From the NCBI GenBank assembly GCA_002255955.1, contig NKIM01000050.1:1-33881 (forward strand): 33,881 bases of DNA, given 5' to 3'. The number at the start of each line of letters is the position of its first letter. The stretch's first letter is position 1. Position numbers and translations under genes: made by a program. Below the pieces are notes generated by a model. It saw nothing but the letters and a program-made list of their open reading frames with translations, was not told where the DNA came from and ran no database searches. Below, one piece after another: positions 8,805 through 15,533 of the stretch. The DNA comes from Burkholderiales bacterium PBB2 (GTDB lineage Bacteria > Pseudomonadota > Gammaproteobacteria > Burkholderiales > Burkholderiaceae_C).

Positions 8805-8816
8805 CACCCCGGGGTG
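8805..8816. promoter_or_regulatory. Palindrome between psd and the aminotransferase gene
   Basis: CACCCCGGGGTG is a perfect 12-base palindrome. Flanking bases CTCGC and GCGAG extend it, with one bulged T, to 11 pairs. It lies 25 bases before the aminotransferase start and 53 bases before the psd start, so it could be an operator for either or both divergent genes, or a hairpin in the aminotransferase leader. No matching regulator is known to me. Confidence 0.4.
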
Positions 8817-8840
8817 GCGAGGACAAGGTAGGCACGCTGA

Positions 8841-10490
8841 ATGAATGAAACTTTTGCTCTCTCGGCCCTGGCTCTGGCCGCTCTGGCCTGGACCCTGCCA
8901 AAGGCCAAGCGGCGCCTCGAGCTGTCGCGGGCCAAGCACCGCTCGCTGGCGGGCCACTCGCGCATGGCCAAACGCCTGGCGGGCTGGATTCCCGGCTACG
9001 CCTACGACGAGGCACGCTTTTTTGGTTCGGACGGTGCGCCGGAGTCGGTGCAGGCGCAGCGCCGTGTCGGCTTCCAGCGCCTGAGCGGCGTGTTTGCCGA
9101 GCGCTATGCCCAGAGCATCGCCATGACGGCGCGCGCGCGCGAGGGCATCTCGGACCTGCAGTTCACCGGCAGCTACCGCGTGCCCTTCCAGTACAGCCCC
9201 TACCTGCGCGAGCATCTCAAGACCGGCAGCTTTCTGCAGGCCTCGAGCGGCGTGATGGTGGAGGATCTGGATGGCAACCGCTTCTACGACCTGACCGGCT
9301 CCTACGGCGTCAATGTCTTTGGCTACGACTTCTACCGCGACTGCGTGGACGAGGGCATTGCCCTGACCCACAAGCTGGGCCCGGTGCTGGGCGCCTACCA
9401 CCCCTGCGTGGCCGAGAACGTCGAGCGCCTCAAGGCCATCTCCAAGCTCGACGAGGTGTCCTTCCACATGTCCGGCACCGAGGCGGTGATGCAGGCCGTG
9501 CGCCTGGCCCGCTATCACACCGGGCGCCGTCATCTGGTGCGCTTTTGTGGCGCGTACCACGGCTGGTGGGAGGATGTGCAGCCCGGCCCGGGCAACCCGC
9601 TGCCGCCGCGCGAAACCTACACGCTCGAGGATCTGGACCCGCGCAGCCTGCAGGTGCTGCGCACGCGCCGCGACATCGCCTGTGTGCTGATCAATCCGCT
9701 GCAGGCCCTGCACCCCAACCAGGGCGCGCCAGGGGATTCGTCCTTGCTGGACAGCGGCCGCCGCGCCAGCTTCGACCGCGAGGCCTACACCCGTTGGCTC
9801 AAGGCCTTGCGCGAGGTCTGCACCGAGCGTGGCATCGTGCTGATCTTTGACGAGGTCTTCCTGGGCTTCCGCCTGGCGGCCGGCGGCGCGCAGGAGTATT
9901 TCGGTGTGCGCGCCGACATGGTCACCTACGGAAAGACCCTGGGCGGCGGCCTGCCGGTCGGCGTGGTCTGCGGCCGGCGCGATCTGATGAAGCGTTTCCG
10001 TGAGCAGCGCCCGGCCGACATCTGCTTCGCCCGCGGCACTTTCAACTCGCACCCCTATGTGATGGGCGCGATGAAGGTGTTCCTGGACCGGCTGGACAGT
10101 GCGCCGGTGAAGGCCATCTACGCCCAGGCCGATGAGCGCTGGGAGCAGCGTGCCCAGCACTTCAACGAAGCCCTGCAGGTGGCCGATGTGCCGGTGCAGA
10201 TCGCCCACCTGCAATCGGTCTGGACGGTGTTCTACACCCAGCCCTCGCGCTACAACTGGATGCTGCAGTTCTATTTGCGTGAACAAGGTCTGGCTCTCAG
10301 CTGGGTGGGGACCGGGCGGCTGATCTTCAGCCTCAACTACAGCGACGCGGATTTCGAGGCAGTGCTGCAGCGCTTCGTCAAGGCTTGCAAGGCCATGCAG
10401 GCCGATGGCTGGTGGTGGGAGGACGAGGCGCTGACCAACACGGCCATCCGCCGCTCGGTGCTGCGCGAGATGCTGCAGCAGCGTTTCTGA
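8841..10490 (+). CDS. Class III PLP-dependent aminotransferase with N-terminal membrane anchor
   Basis: The 549-residue product belongs to the class III aminotransferase fold (glutamate-1-semialdehyde aminomutase-like). The PLP lysine is K365 in TYGKTLGGGLPVG. The Asp that contacts the pyridine nitrogen is in LIFDEVFLGFR, the cofactor phosphate contact is MSGTEAVMQAVRLAR, and FCGAYHGWW matches the AYHG motif. It differs from HemL: it is about 120 residues longer, has a hydrophobic segment at residues 4-20, a basic arm, and an extended C-terminal region rich in aromatics (YNWMLQFYLREQGL). It is therefore unlikely to be the tetrapyrrole enzyme. AAGGTAGG lies eight bases before the ATG. Neighbouring genes act on lipids, so a lipid or long-chain carbonyl substrate is a guess; the true substrate is unknown. 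Confidence 0.85.
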   Translation: MNETFALSALALAALAWTLPKAKRRLELSRAKHRSLAGHSRMAKRLAGWIPGYAYDEARFFGSDGAPESVQAQRRVGFQRLSGVFAERYAQSIAMTARAREGISDLQFTGSYRVPFQYSPYLREHLKTGSFLQASSGVMVEDLDGNRFYDLTGSYGVNVFGYDFYRDCVDEGIALTHKLGPVLGAYHPCVAENVERLKAISKLDEVSFHMSGTEAVMQAVRLARYHTGRRHLVRFCGAYHGWWEDVQPGPGNPLPPRETYTLEDLDPRSLQVLRTRRDIACVLINPLQALHPNQGAPGDSSLLDSGRRASFDREAYTRWLKALREVCTERGIVLIFDEVFLGFRLAAGGAQEYFGVRADMVTYGKTLGGGLPVGVVCGRRDLMKRFREQRPADICFARGTFNSHPYVMGAMKVFLDRLDSAPVKAIYAQADERWEQRAQHFNEALQVADVPVQIAHLQSVWTVFYTQPSRYNWMLQFYLREQGLALSWVGTGRLIFSLNYSDADFEAVLQRFVKACKAMQADGWWWEDEALTNTAIRRSVLREMLQQRF

Positions 10491-10508
10491 GCCGCCGAGG
10501 CGGAGCGC

Positions 10509-10535
10509 AAAACAGGGCGCCCTCGGGCGCCCTGT
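10509..10535 (-). terminator. Intrinsic terminator between convergent aminotransferase and Mpo1-like genes
   Basis: A perfect ten-base stem ACAGGGCGCC / GGCGCCCTGT (10512-10521 with 10526-10535) has a four-base loop. A short T run follows on the minus strand (AAAA at 10509-10512 on plus), so it best serves the minus-strand gene ending at 10554. It may also stop plus-strand transcripts, although no T tract follows on that side. Confidence 0.8.
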
Positions 10536-10553
10536 GCGTGCTCAGCCGATGTG

Positions 10554-11186
10554 TCAGCGGCTTTGCGGGTGCTGCACGTGGTCCATCGGGTCGATCAACT
10601 CGCCGCGCAGCAGGTAGAGCGGCGCCTTGTGATACAGCCAGATGTCGTGGAAGGGGTCGGTGATGATCTTGGTGGCCCAGGTCAGGCCGGTCATCAGGCT
10701 TTGCTGCTGCCAGAGCTGCAGCACGCGGAACAGCAGGCCGGCCACACCCAGCGACAGCCAGGAGATGCCCACATCGTGCAGGAAGCCGCGGACATCGGTG
10801 GCCGGCTCGATCAGGCCGAACAGCGAGGGCTGCAGCCACAGCAGGGCCGGCAGCGCCACCCAGACGGCCAGCAGCACGATCTTGCGGCGGATGTTGTAGC
10901 CGATCTTGATCGCTTCCTTGTGCTCGTCGGTGGCCTGGTTGACTTCGTCGTAGCCGCGCGGCTCGAAGAAGAAGTGGCCGGCCTGGCGGCTGGTCATGGA
11001 GACGCACCAGGCCAGCAGCGCGGCCATGGCCGGGTCCACGAAAAGCAGGCCGTAGGAGATCACAAAGCTGATCGCGCTGAGCAGGTGCAGGCTCTGGTTG
11101 ATGCGGCTGTGGTGGTAGTAGCGGTGGTCGTCCCAGCGCTGCACGCGCAGCTCTTGGGCAAGGTTCTTCAGGAAGTTGTGGCGCAC
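10554..11186 (-). CDS. Mpo1-like (DUF962-type) multi-pass membrane protein
   Basis: The 210-residue protein has about four to five hydrophobic segments. The N-terminal part reads YYHHSRINQSLHLL, followed about 30 residues later by SRQAGHFFFEPRGYD. This H-x-x-x-N-x-x-x-H plus Q-x-GH-x-x-FE pattern is what I know from the yeast Mpo1/DUF962 family, whose founder is an Fe(II)-dependent dioxygenase that shortens 2-hydroxy fatty acids by one carbon. The match is motif-level only and the region after residue 90 is not recognised. The start is a GTG at 11186 with GAGGTG four bases upstream. It is convergent with the aminotransferase and divergent from the glycosyltransferase. A role in fatty-acid or lipid modification is inference. 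Confidence 0.6.
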   Translation of the reverse strand: MRHNFLKNLAQELRVQRWDDHRYYHHSRINQSLHLLSAISFVISYGLLFVDPAMAALLAWCVSMTSRQAGHFFFEPRGYDEVNQATDEHKEAIKIGYNIRRKIVLLAVWVALPALLWLQPSLFGLIEPATDVRGFLHDVGISWLSLGVAGLLFRVLQLWQQQSLMTGLTWATKIITDPFHDIWLYHKAPLYLLRGELIDPMDHVQHPQSR

Positions 11187-11410
11187 GCGTCACCTCGGCG
11201 GTGTGATGGTGAAGGGGAAGAGGCGGCCAAGCCGGGAGCTGGCCACCCAGGCGCAGCCCCGATCGGCTTGCGTGACGCGATGGTGACGCTGCTGCATGAA
11301 AACTGCGTGACCATGGCCGCGCCGAAGGAACCAGGCGGCGTCCGCCCCGTGCCCATCGGCCGCCGCGCGCGCCGGTCACTGTCATTGAACTGTTATCTGT
11401 CCTAGGCAAG

Positions 11411-12679
11411 ATGCCCTGCATGGAACCCACACCCAGCGCGGACAGCATCCTTGTCGACAACTACCCCGCTGCCCAGCGGTCACTGCGGATTGCCTTCGTG
11501 ACGGAGACCTATCCGCCCGAGGTCAATGGTGTGGCCATGACATTGGCTCGCATCGTCGAGGGCCTGCACCGGCGCAACCACGATGTGCAGCTGATCCGCC
11601 CGCGCCAGGACGCCAGCGATGCGGCCGAGCGCAGCGTGCGTTTCCACGAGGTGCTGATGCGCGGCCTGCCCATCCCGCGCTACCCCAATCTGCGCATGGG
11701 CGTGCCGTCCAAGAAGGCGCTGGTCCAGCTCTGGTCGCTGAACCGGCCCGATGTGGTGCACATCGCCACCGAGGGTGCGCTGGGTTGGTCGGCCCTGCAG
11801 GCGGCCCTGCATCTCAAGCTGCCGGTGTGCTCGGACTTCCGCACCAACTTCCATGCCTACAGCCGGCACTACGGCATTGGTTGGCTCTACAAGCCCATCA
11901 TGGCCTACCTGCGCAAGTTTCATAACCGTACCCAGTGCACCATGGTGCCGACCGAGGCGCTCAAGCGCGATCTGGAGGCCGGCGGCTTCAAGCAGCTGAC
12001 GGTGGTGTCGCGCGGTGTGGACACGCAGCAGTTCTCGCCCAGCCGTCGCAGCGCCGCGCTGCGCGCCGAGTGGGGCGTGGCGGACGATGATCTGGTGGTG
12101 GTTTACGTCGGCCGCATCGCGCCCGAGAAAAACCTGGCCGCGCTCACCGCCGCGTTCGAAGCGATCGCGCAGCAGCAGCCACGTGCCCGCCTGGTGGTGG
12201 TGGGCAGCGGCCCGCAGCAGGCGGAGCTGCAGGCGCGCTGGCCGCAGGCCATCTTTGCCGGCCAACGCAAGGGCGAAGACCTGGCGGCGCACTATGCCTC
12301 GGGCGATCTCTTCCTCTTCCCCAGCCTGACCGAAACCTTCGGCAACGTCACCACCGAGGCCATGGCCAGCGGCCTGCCCGTGGTGGCTTTCAATTACGCC
12401 GCCGCCGCCCAGCTGATCCGCAGCGGCGAGAACGGCCTGCTGGTGCCCATGGACGACCAGGCCGCTTTCGTGCGCGCCGCCGTCAGCCTGGCCGACCAGG
12501 CCACGCTGCGCCGCCAGATGGGCGCGGCCGCCTGCCAGACGGCCTCGGAGCTGGACTGGAGCGCCATCGTCGCCCGCTTCGAAGGCGTGCTCGATTCGGT
12601 CATGCATCGCGCCACGGTGCCCAGCAGCCTGGGTGTCGGTCTGCTGGCCAAGGCGAGCAAGAAGCGCCCGGCGGTGTGA
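11411..12679 (+). CDS. GT4-family glycosyltransferase (GT-B fold)
   Basis: The 422-residue protein is a retaining glycosyltransferase similar in layout to bacterial lipid mannosyl- and glucosyltransferases (MgtA/DgtA/SqdX type). It has RIAFVTETYPPEVNGVAMTLARIVEGL near residue 25, the acceptor-side PIPRYPNLRMG near 90, and the donor-side VYVGRIAPEKNL near 232. The EX7E motif is in ETFGNVTTEAMASGLPVVAF near 308-316. No transmembrane segment is present, so it probably acts on the cytoplasmic face on a membrane lipid or nucleotide-sugar pair that cannot be named. The ATG at 11411 has an AGG-containing site; an ATG nine bases later is possible. It converges with lplT 39 bases away. Confidence 0.88.
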   Translation: MPCMEPTPSADSILVDNYPAAQRSLRIAFVTETYPPEVNGVAMTLARIVEGLHRRNHDVQLIRPRQDASDAAERSVRFHEVLMRGLPIPRYPNLRMGVPSKKALVQLWSLNRPDVVHIATEGALGWSALQAALHLKLPVCSDFRTNFHAYSRHYGIGWLYKPIMAYLRKFHNRTQCTMVPTEALKRDLEAGGFKQLTVVSRGVDTQQFSPSRRSAALRAEWGVADDDLVVVYVGRIAPEKNLAALTAAFEAIAQQQPRARLVVVGSGPQQAELQARWPQAIFAGQRKGEDLAAHYASGDLFLFPSLTETFGNVTTEAMASGLPVVAFNYAAAAQLIRSGENGLLVPMDDQAAFVRAAVSLADQATLRRQMGAAACQTASELDWSAIVARFEGVLDSVMHRATVPSSLGVGLLAKASKKRPAV

Positions 12680-12688
12680 ACCTGCATT

Positions 12689-12708
12689 CGCGGCGCTGCG
12701 CTGCCGCG
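12689..12708. terminator. Weak hairpin between convergent glycosyltransferase and lplT genes
   Basis: CGCGGC (12689-12694) and GCCGCG (12703-12708) form a six-base stem around an eight-base loop in the 39-base gap. There is no T tract on either strand, so it may be only a partial bidirectional terminator. Confidence 0.3.
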
Positions 12709-12718
12709 GTGCGCCGGC

Positions 12719-14002
12719 TCAGAGCAAAGCGCTGTCGGGCAAGTCTCGCAAGGCGCGGCGCCGCTCCGCGCCACGGCGCTGGCGTTCGCGCCGCCACAGC
12801 AAGGCCATGGTGGCCGCAATGCTCAGGCCGAATCCGCTCATCACCGTGATGATGGGCAGCTCCAGCTTGAGCAGCAGGGCGTACAAGGCCAGCATGCCCA
12901 GTACGCTGGCGTTCTCATTGAAACCCTGCACGGCAATCGATCGCCCGGCGGTCAGCAGGCAGTAGCCGCGGTGCTGCAGCAGTGCGTTGAGCGGCACCAC
13001 CAGCAAACCGCCCACCACGCCCACCGCCACGAGCAAGGGCAGGGCCAGGCCCAGCGAGGGCATCCAGGCCACGGCCGGCACCAGCAGGCCCAGCAGCACG
13101 CCAAAGCCCAGCATCTTCTTGGCCGCGCGCAGTGGCACCCAGCGCCCGGCTGCCGCCGCGCCGCCCACCACGCCCACGGCCACGGCCGCTTGCAGGTAGG
13201 CCGCCTGGTTGAGTGGCAGCTGCAGGGCATCGGCCGCCCAGCGCAGCACGGCGAACTGCAAGGTGGCACCGAAGCCCCAGAAGATCGTGGTCACCGCCAG
13301 CGAGAGGCCGCCCTCGGCATCGCGCCAGAGCTTCATGTTCGCCTCGCTGAAATCGCGCAGCAGCGGGCCCAGGCGCAGCTGGCAGGCCGGATAGCGGGCA
13401 CCGCTGTCCGGCACGCCCAGGTTCAGCCAGCTGGCGCTGCCGTACACCGCCATCAGCGCCAGGATGGACAGGCTCAGGCCGCTGGCCTGGTGCAGCCCCA
13501 GGGTTTCCAAACCCTCACGTGCGGCGGCATACAGGCCTGAGCCCAGCAACCAGGGGCTGACCAGCAGCCCTCCCAGCACCGTGCCCAGCAGGGCCGCGCC
13601 CACCACCGACACTTCCACCCAGCCGTTCGCCTGCACCAGGCCTTGGGCCGGCACCAGCTCGGTCACCAGGCCGTACTTGGCCGGCGCATACGCCGCCGCG
13701 CCAAAGCCGATCAGGGTGAAGGCCGCCATCGGGTGCACGCCGGCCAGCAAGCCCAGCACGCCCACCATCTTCACGCCGTTCATCCAGGCCATCAGCCGCG
13801 CCTTGGGCACGGCATCCGCCAGCGGCCCCACAAAGGGCGCCAGCAGCACATAGGACAAGGTGAAGCCGAACTTCAGCAGCGGGGCCCACCAGCCCGGGAA
13901 TCCCTGCTCCACCAACAAGGCAATCGTGACGATGAGCAAGGCGTTGTCCGCCAGCGCCGACGCGAACTGGGCCGCGATCAGCCGATGAAAGCCAGGGGGC
14001 AT
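12719..14002 (-). CDS. lplT: Lysophospholipid transporter LplT (MFS)
   Basis: LplT flips lysophospholipids, mainly lyso-phosphatidylethanolamine, across the inner membrane for reacylation by Aas-type acyltransferases. The 427-residue, 12-helix product matches the family closely: AAQFASALADNALLIVTIALL at the N terminus, LLAPFVGPLADAVPKARLM, FGAAAYAPAKYGLVTELVP and QANGWVEVSVVGAALLGTVLGG. In E. coli lplT is next to aas. Here no acyltransferase gene lies nearby, so the partner must be elsewhere. The gene sits at the edge of the block with psd, whose product makes the parent lipid. The ATG at 14002 has no strong ribosome site. It converges with the glycosyltransferase gene. Confidence 0.92.
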   Translation of the reverse strand: MPPGFHRLIAAQFASALADNALLIVTIALLVEQGFPGWWAPLLKFGFTLSYVLLAPFVGPLADAVPKARLMAWMNGVKMVGVLGLLAGVHPMAAFTLIGFGAAAYAPAKYGLVTELVPAQGLVQANGWVEVSVVGAALLGTVLGGLLVSPWLLGSGLYAAAREGLETLGLHQASGLSLSILALMAVYGSASWLNLGVPDSGARYPACQLRLGPLLRDFSEANMKLWRDAEGGLSLAVTTIFWGFGATLQFAVLRWAADALQLPLNQAAYLQAAVAVGVVGGAAAAGRWVPLRAAKKMLGFGVLLGLLVPAVAWMPSLGLALPLLVAVGVVGGLLVVPLNALLQHRGYCLLTAGRSIAVQGFNENASVLGMLALYALLLKLELPIITVMSGFGLSIAATMALLWRRERQRRGAERRRALRDLPDSALL

Positions 14003-14146
14003 GGGGTGGGCTCGCCGCGCTGTCGCGGGCGATCAGAAGAAAGACGGCAGCGTGACAGCAGGGTGTGAAAGCGTGGTGACAGGGCCGACCCGCGGAGGCT
14101 CTGACCGCTTGCGGACCTGTTCACGCGCCAGAGGCGTGCCGCGCTC

Positions 14147-14677
14147 TCAGGGCTCGGTCAGCTGTGCCAGGGCCGAGACCCAGTCTTCCAGATGGTGGGT
14201 GTGGGCGATCTTGCCGTCCTTGAGGGTGTGAATGTCGATGGACATGATCTGGAAGGACTTGCCCCGCGCGGGGGCGCCGAACAAGGTGTCCACCGGGGTG
14301 CCGCTGCCTTGGCCGCGCACGATGACCGTGTCACCGCTGACCAGGGTGTCCAGAATCTCCCACTTCATGTCCGGCACCAGCTTGTGCAGACCCTGGCTGA
14401 GCAGGCCCACCAGTTCATCGCGCGACTGGCAGCGCGCGCCATTGGCGCTGCAGTTGCTCCAGTTCGCATGGGTTGTCTGGGCAAAGATCGCCTTTGGATT
14501 GCTGCCGGCGGCGTAGCCGCTGTAATGCTGAGCGAGCAGGGCGGCCACTTCTTTCGATGGGGGCTGGCTCGCTTGGGCGTGGGCGCTGGGCGCTGTGGCG
14601 CTCAGGGCCAGGCTCATGGCCAGGGCAGGCCAGGTGGCGCGGAGGGTGTTGCTGTTGGCGAAAACGTGACGGGGCAT
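14147..14677 (-). CDS. Secreted SnoaL/NTF2-like protein
   Basis: The 176-residue product has a signal peptide with hydrophobic core PALAMSLALSATAPSAHA and predicted cleavage after AHA near residue 34. The mature part looks like an NTF2-like cone (SnoaL family): ALLAQHYSGYAAGSNPKAIFAQTTHANWSNC, a central VSGDTVIVRGQGSGTP strand pair, and the terminal DIHTLKDGKIAHTHHLEDW typical of SnoaL-like polyketide-cyclase relatives. Two cysteines (NCSANGARC) could form a disulphide in the periplasm. Function is unknown. It is 144 bases upstream of lplT on the same strand, and downstream of the TMEM175-type gene by 47 bases, so co-transcription with the latter is possible. The ribosome site is weak. Confidence 0.75.
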   Translation of the reverse strand: MPRHVFANSNTLRATWPALAMSLALSATAPSAHAQASQPPSKEVAALLAQHYSGYAAGSNPKAIFAQTTHANWSNCSANGARCQSRDELVGLLSQGLHKLVPDMKWEILDTLVSGDTVIVRGQGSGTPVDTLFGAPARGKSFQIMSIDIHTLKDGKIAHTHHLEDWVSALAQLTEP

Positions 14678-14724
14678 GGCGTGGATAACGGTGGTGGTGG
14701 GGGTGTGACTCGAGCCGGGCGAGG

Positions 14725-15336
14725 TCAGTGGGAATGAAGGCCCAGGGGATGCTCGTTCTTGTGCTGGCGCAGCACCTTCTCCATGCGCTTGTCCGGGATC
14801 ACCCAGATCAGGGAGATGCCGACAAAGATGGCAAAGCCGAGCCCGGGCCTCCAGGCGCTGGCGGCGATGCCGAGCAGGTAGAGCAGCAGCGAGGCCTTGC
14901 CCTTCAGATCACGGCCGAGGGCCTGCTCGATCGGGTTGCCAGGGCCGTGCACACGCACCAGCAGCAACTGCATCGCGTAGTAGGCGATGGCGCACAAGAA
15001 CAGATTGATGCCGTAGATCACGGTGGGCAGGGTCGCGAACTGGTTCTCGCCCATCCAGCCGGTGGTGAAGGGGATCAAGGACAGCCAGAACAGCAGGTGC
15101 AGATTGGCCCAGAGCACGCCACCGCTGAGCGTGCGGGAGGCATGCAGCAGGTGGTGGTGGTTGTTCCAGAGCGTGCCCACGTAGAGAAAGCTCAGGACAT
15201 AGCTCAGAAAGATGGGCCAGCGCTCCAGCAGCACCTGCCAGCTGTCCCCATGTGGGACCTTCAGCTCCAGAACCATGATGGTGATGATGATGGCGATCAC
15301 GCCGTCGCTGAAGGCTTCCAGCCGGTTCTTGTCCAT
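14725..15336 (-). CDS. TMEM175-family (DUF1211) putative potassium channel
   Basis: Bacterial TMEM175 proteins are six-helix cation (K+) channels. The 203-residue form starts MDKNRLEAFSDGVIAIIITIMVLEL, carrying the FSDG motif of helix 1 that defines the family. Further hydrophobic segments lie at about 40-60, 75-95, 105-130, 155-170 and 172-190. The length fits the family. A second in-frame start, GTG at 15444, has a near-perfect AAGGAGG five bases upstream and would add 36 residues of alanine/arginine/histidine-rich sequence. The ATG at 15336 has only a weak site. I keep the family-typical start but the longer form is possible. Physiological role here is unknown. Confidence 0.85.
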   Translation of the reverse strand: MDKNRLEAFSDGVIAIIITIMVLELKVPHGDSWQVLLERWPIFLSYVLSFLYVGTLWNNHHHLLHASRTLSGGVLWANLHLLFWLSLIPFTTGWMGENQFATLPTVIYGINLFLCAIAYYAMQLLLVRVHGPGNPIEQALGRDLKGKASLLLYLLGIAASAWRPGLGFAIFVGISLIWVIPDKRMEKVLRQHKNEHPLGLHSH

Positions 15337-15449
15337 GGCTCTGTGTGTCGAGGTTGTTCCGCCCGCCCCAGCGCGGTGGCGCGCGCAGGGCAAGGCACGG
15401 TGGGCGCAAGGTGGCTGGAGCGCCTCGACATCGAGCGAGTGCACGGCGG

Positions 15450-15456
15450 CCTCCTT
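15450..15456 (-). promoter_or_regulatory. Strong Shine-Dalgarno site upstream of an alternative GTG start
   Basis: AAGGAGG on the minus strand stands five bases before a GTG at 15444-15442 that is in frame with the TMEM175-type gene. It either marks the true start of a longer protein or serves translation that re-enters the family-typical ATG at 15336. Confidence 0.55.
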
Positions 15457-15499
15457 GCAAGACCGCCATGGTCGGCTGTGCGTGGGGCTGCGTCTCTTA

Positions 15500-15533
15500 A
15501 GCTTTGATAAAGCTCGCGCAGCCCGGCCGGGCT
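15500..15533 (-). terminator. Possible terminator region after the metallopeptidase gene
   Basis: A perfect 14-base palindrome (AGCCCGG then CCGGGCT, 15520-15533) overlaps the stop codon of the metallopeptidase gene. It is followed on the minus strand by a second small hairpin AGCTTT-atc-AAAGCT (15514-15500). Neither has a good T tract directly after it, so termination strength is doubtful. Confidence 0.3.

Noticed and set aside
8760-10286. A 508-codon minus-strand frame opposite the aminotransferase gene
   Set aside because: Antisense shadow of a gene with an intact PLP motif and good ribosome site; composition is His/Gln/Ala-rich without recognisable domains.
7844-14002. A single lipid-synthesis operon
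   Set aside because: The five genes alternate in strand, with terminators at convergent ends, so they cannot be one transcript. Only neighbourhood is claimed.
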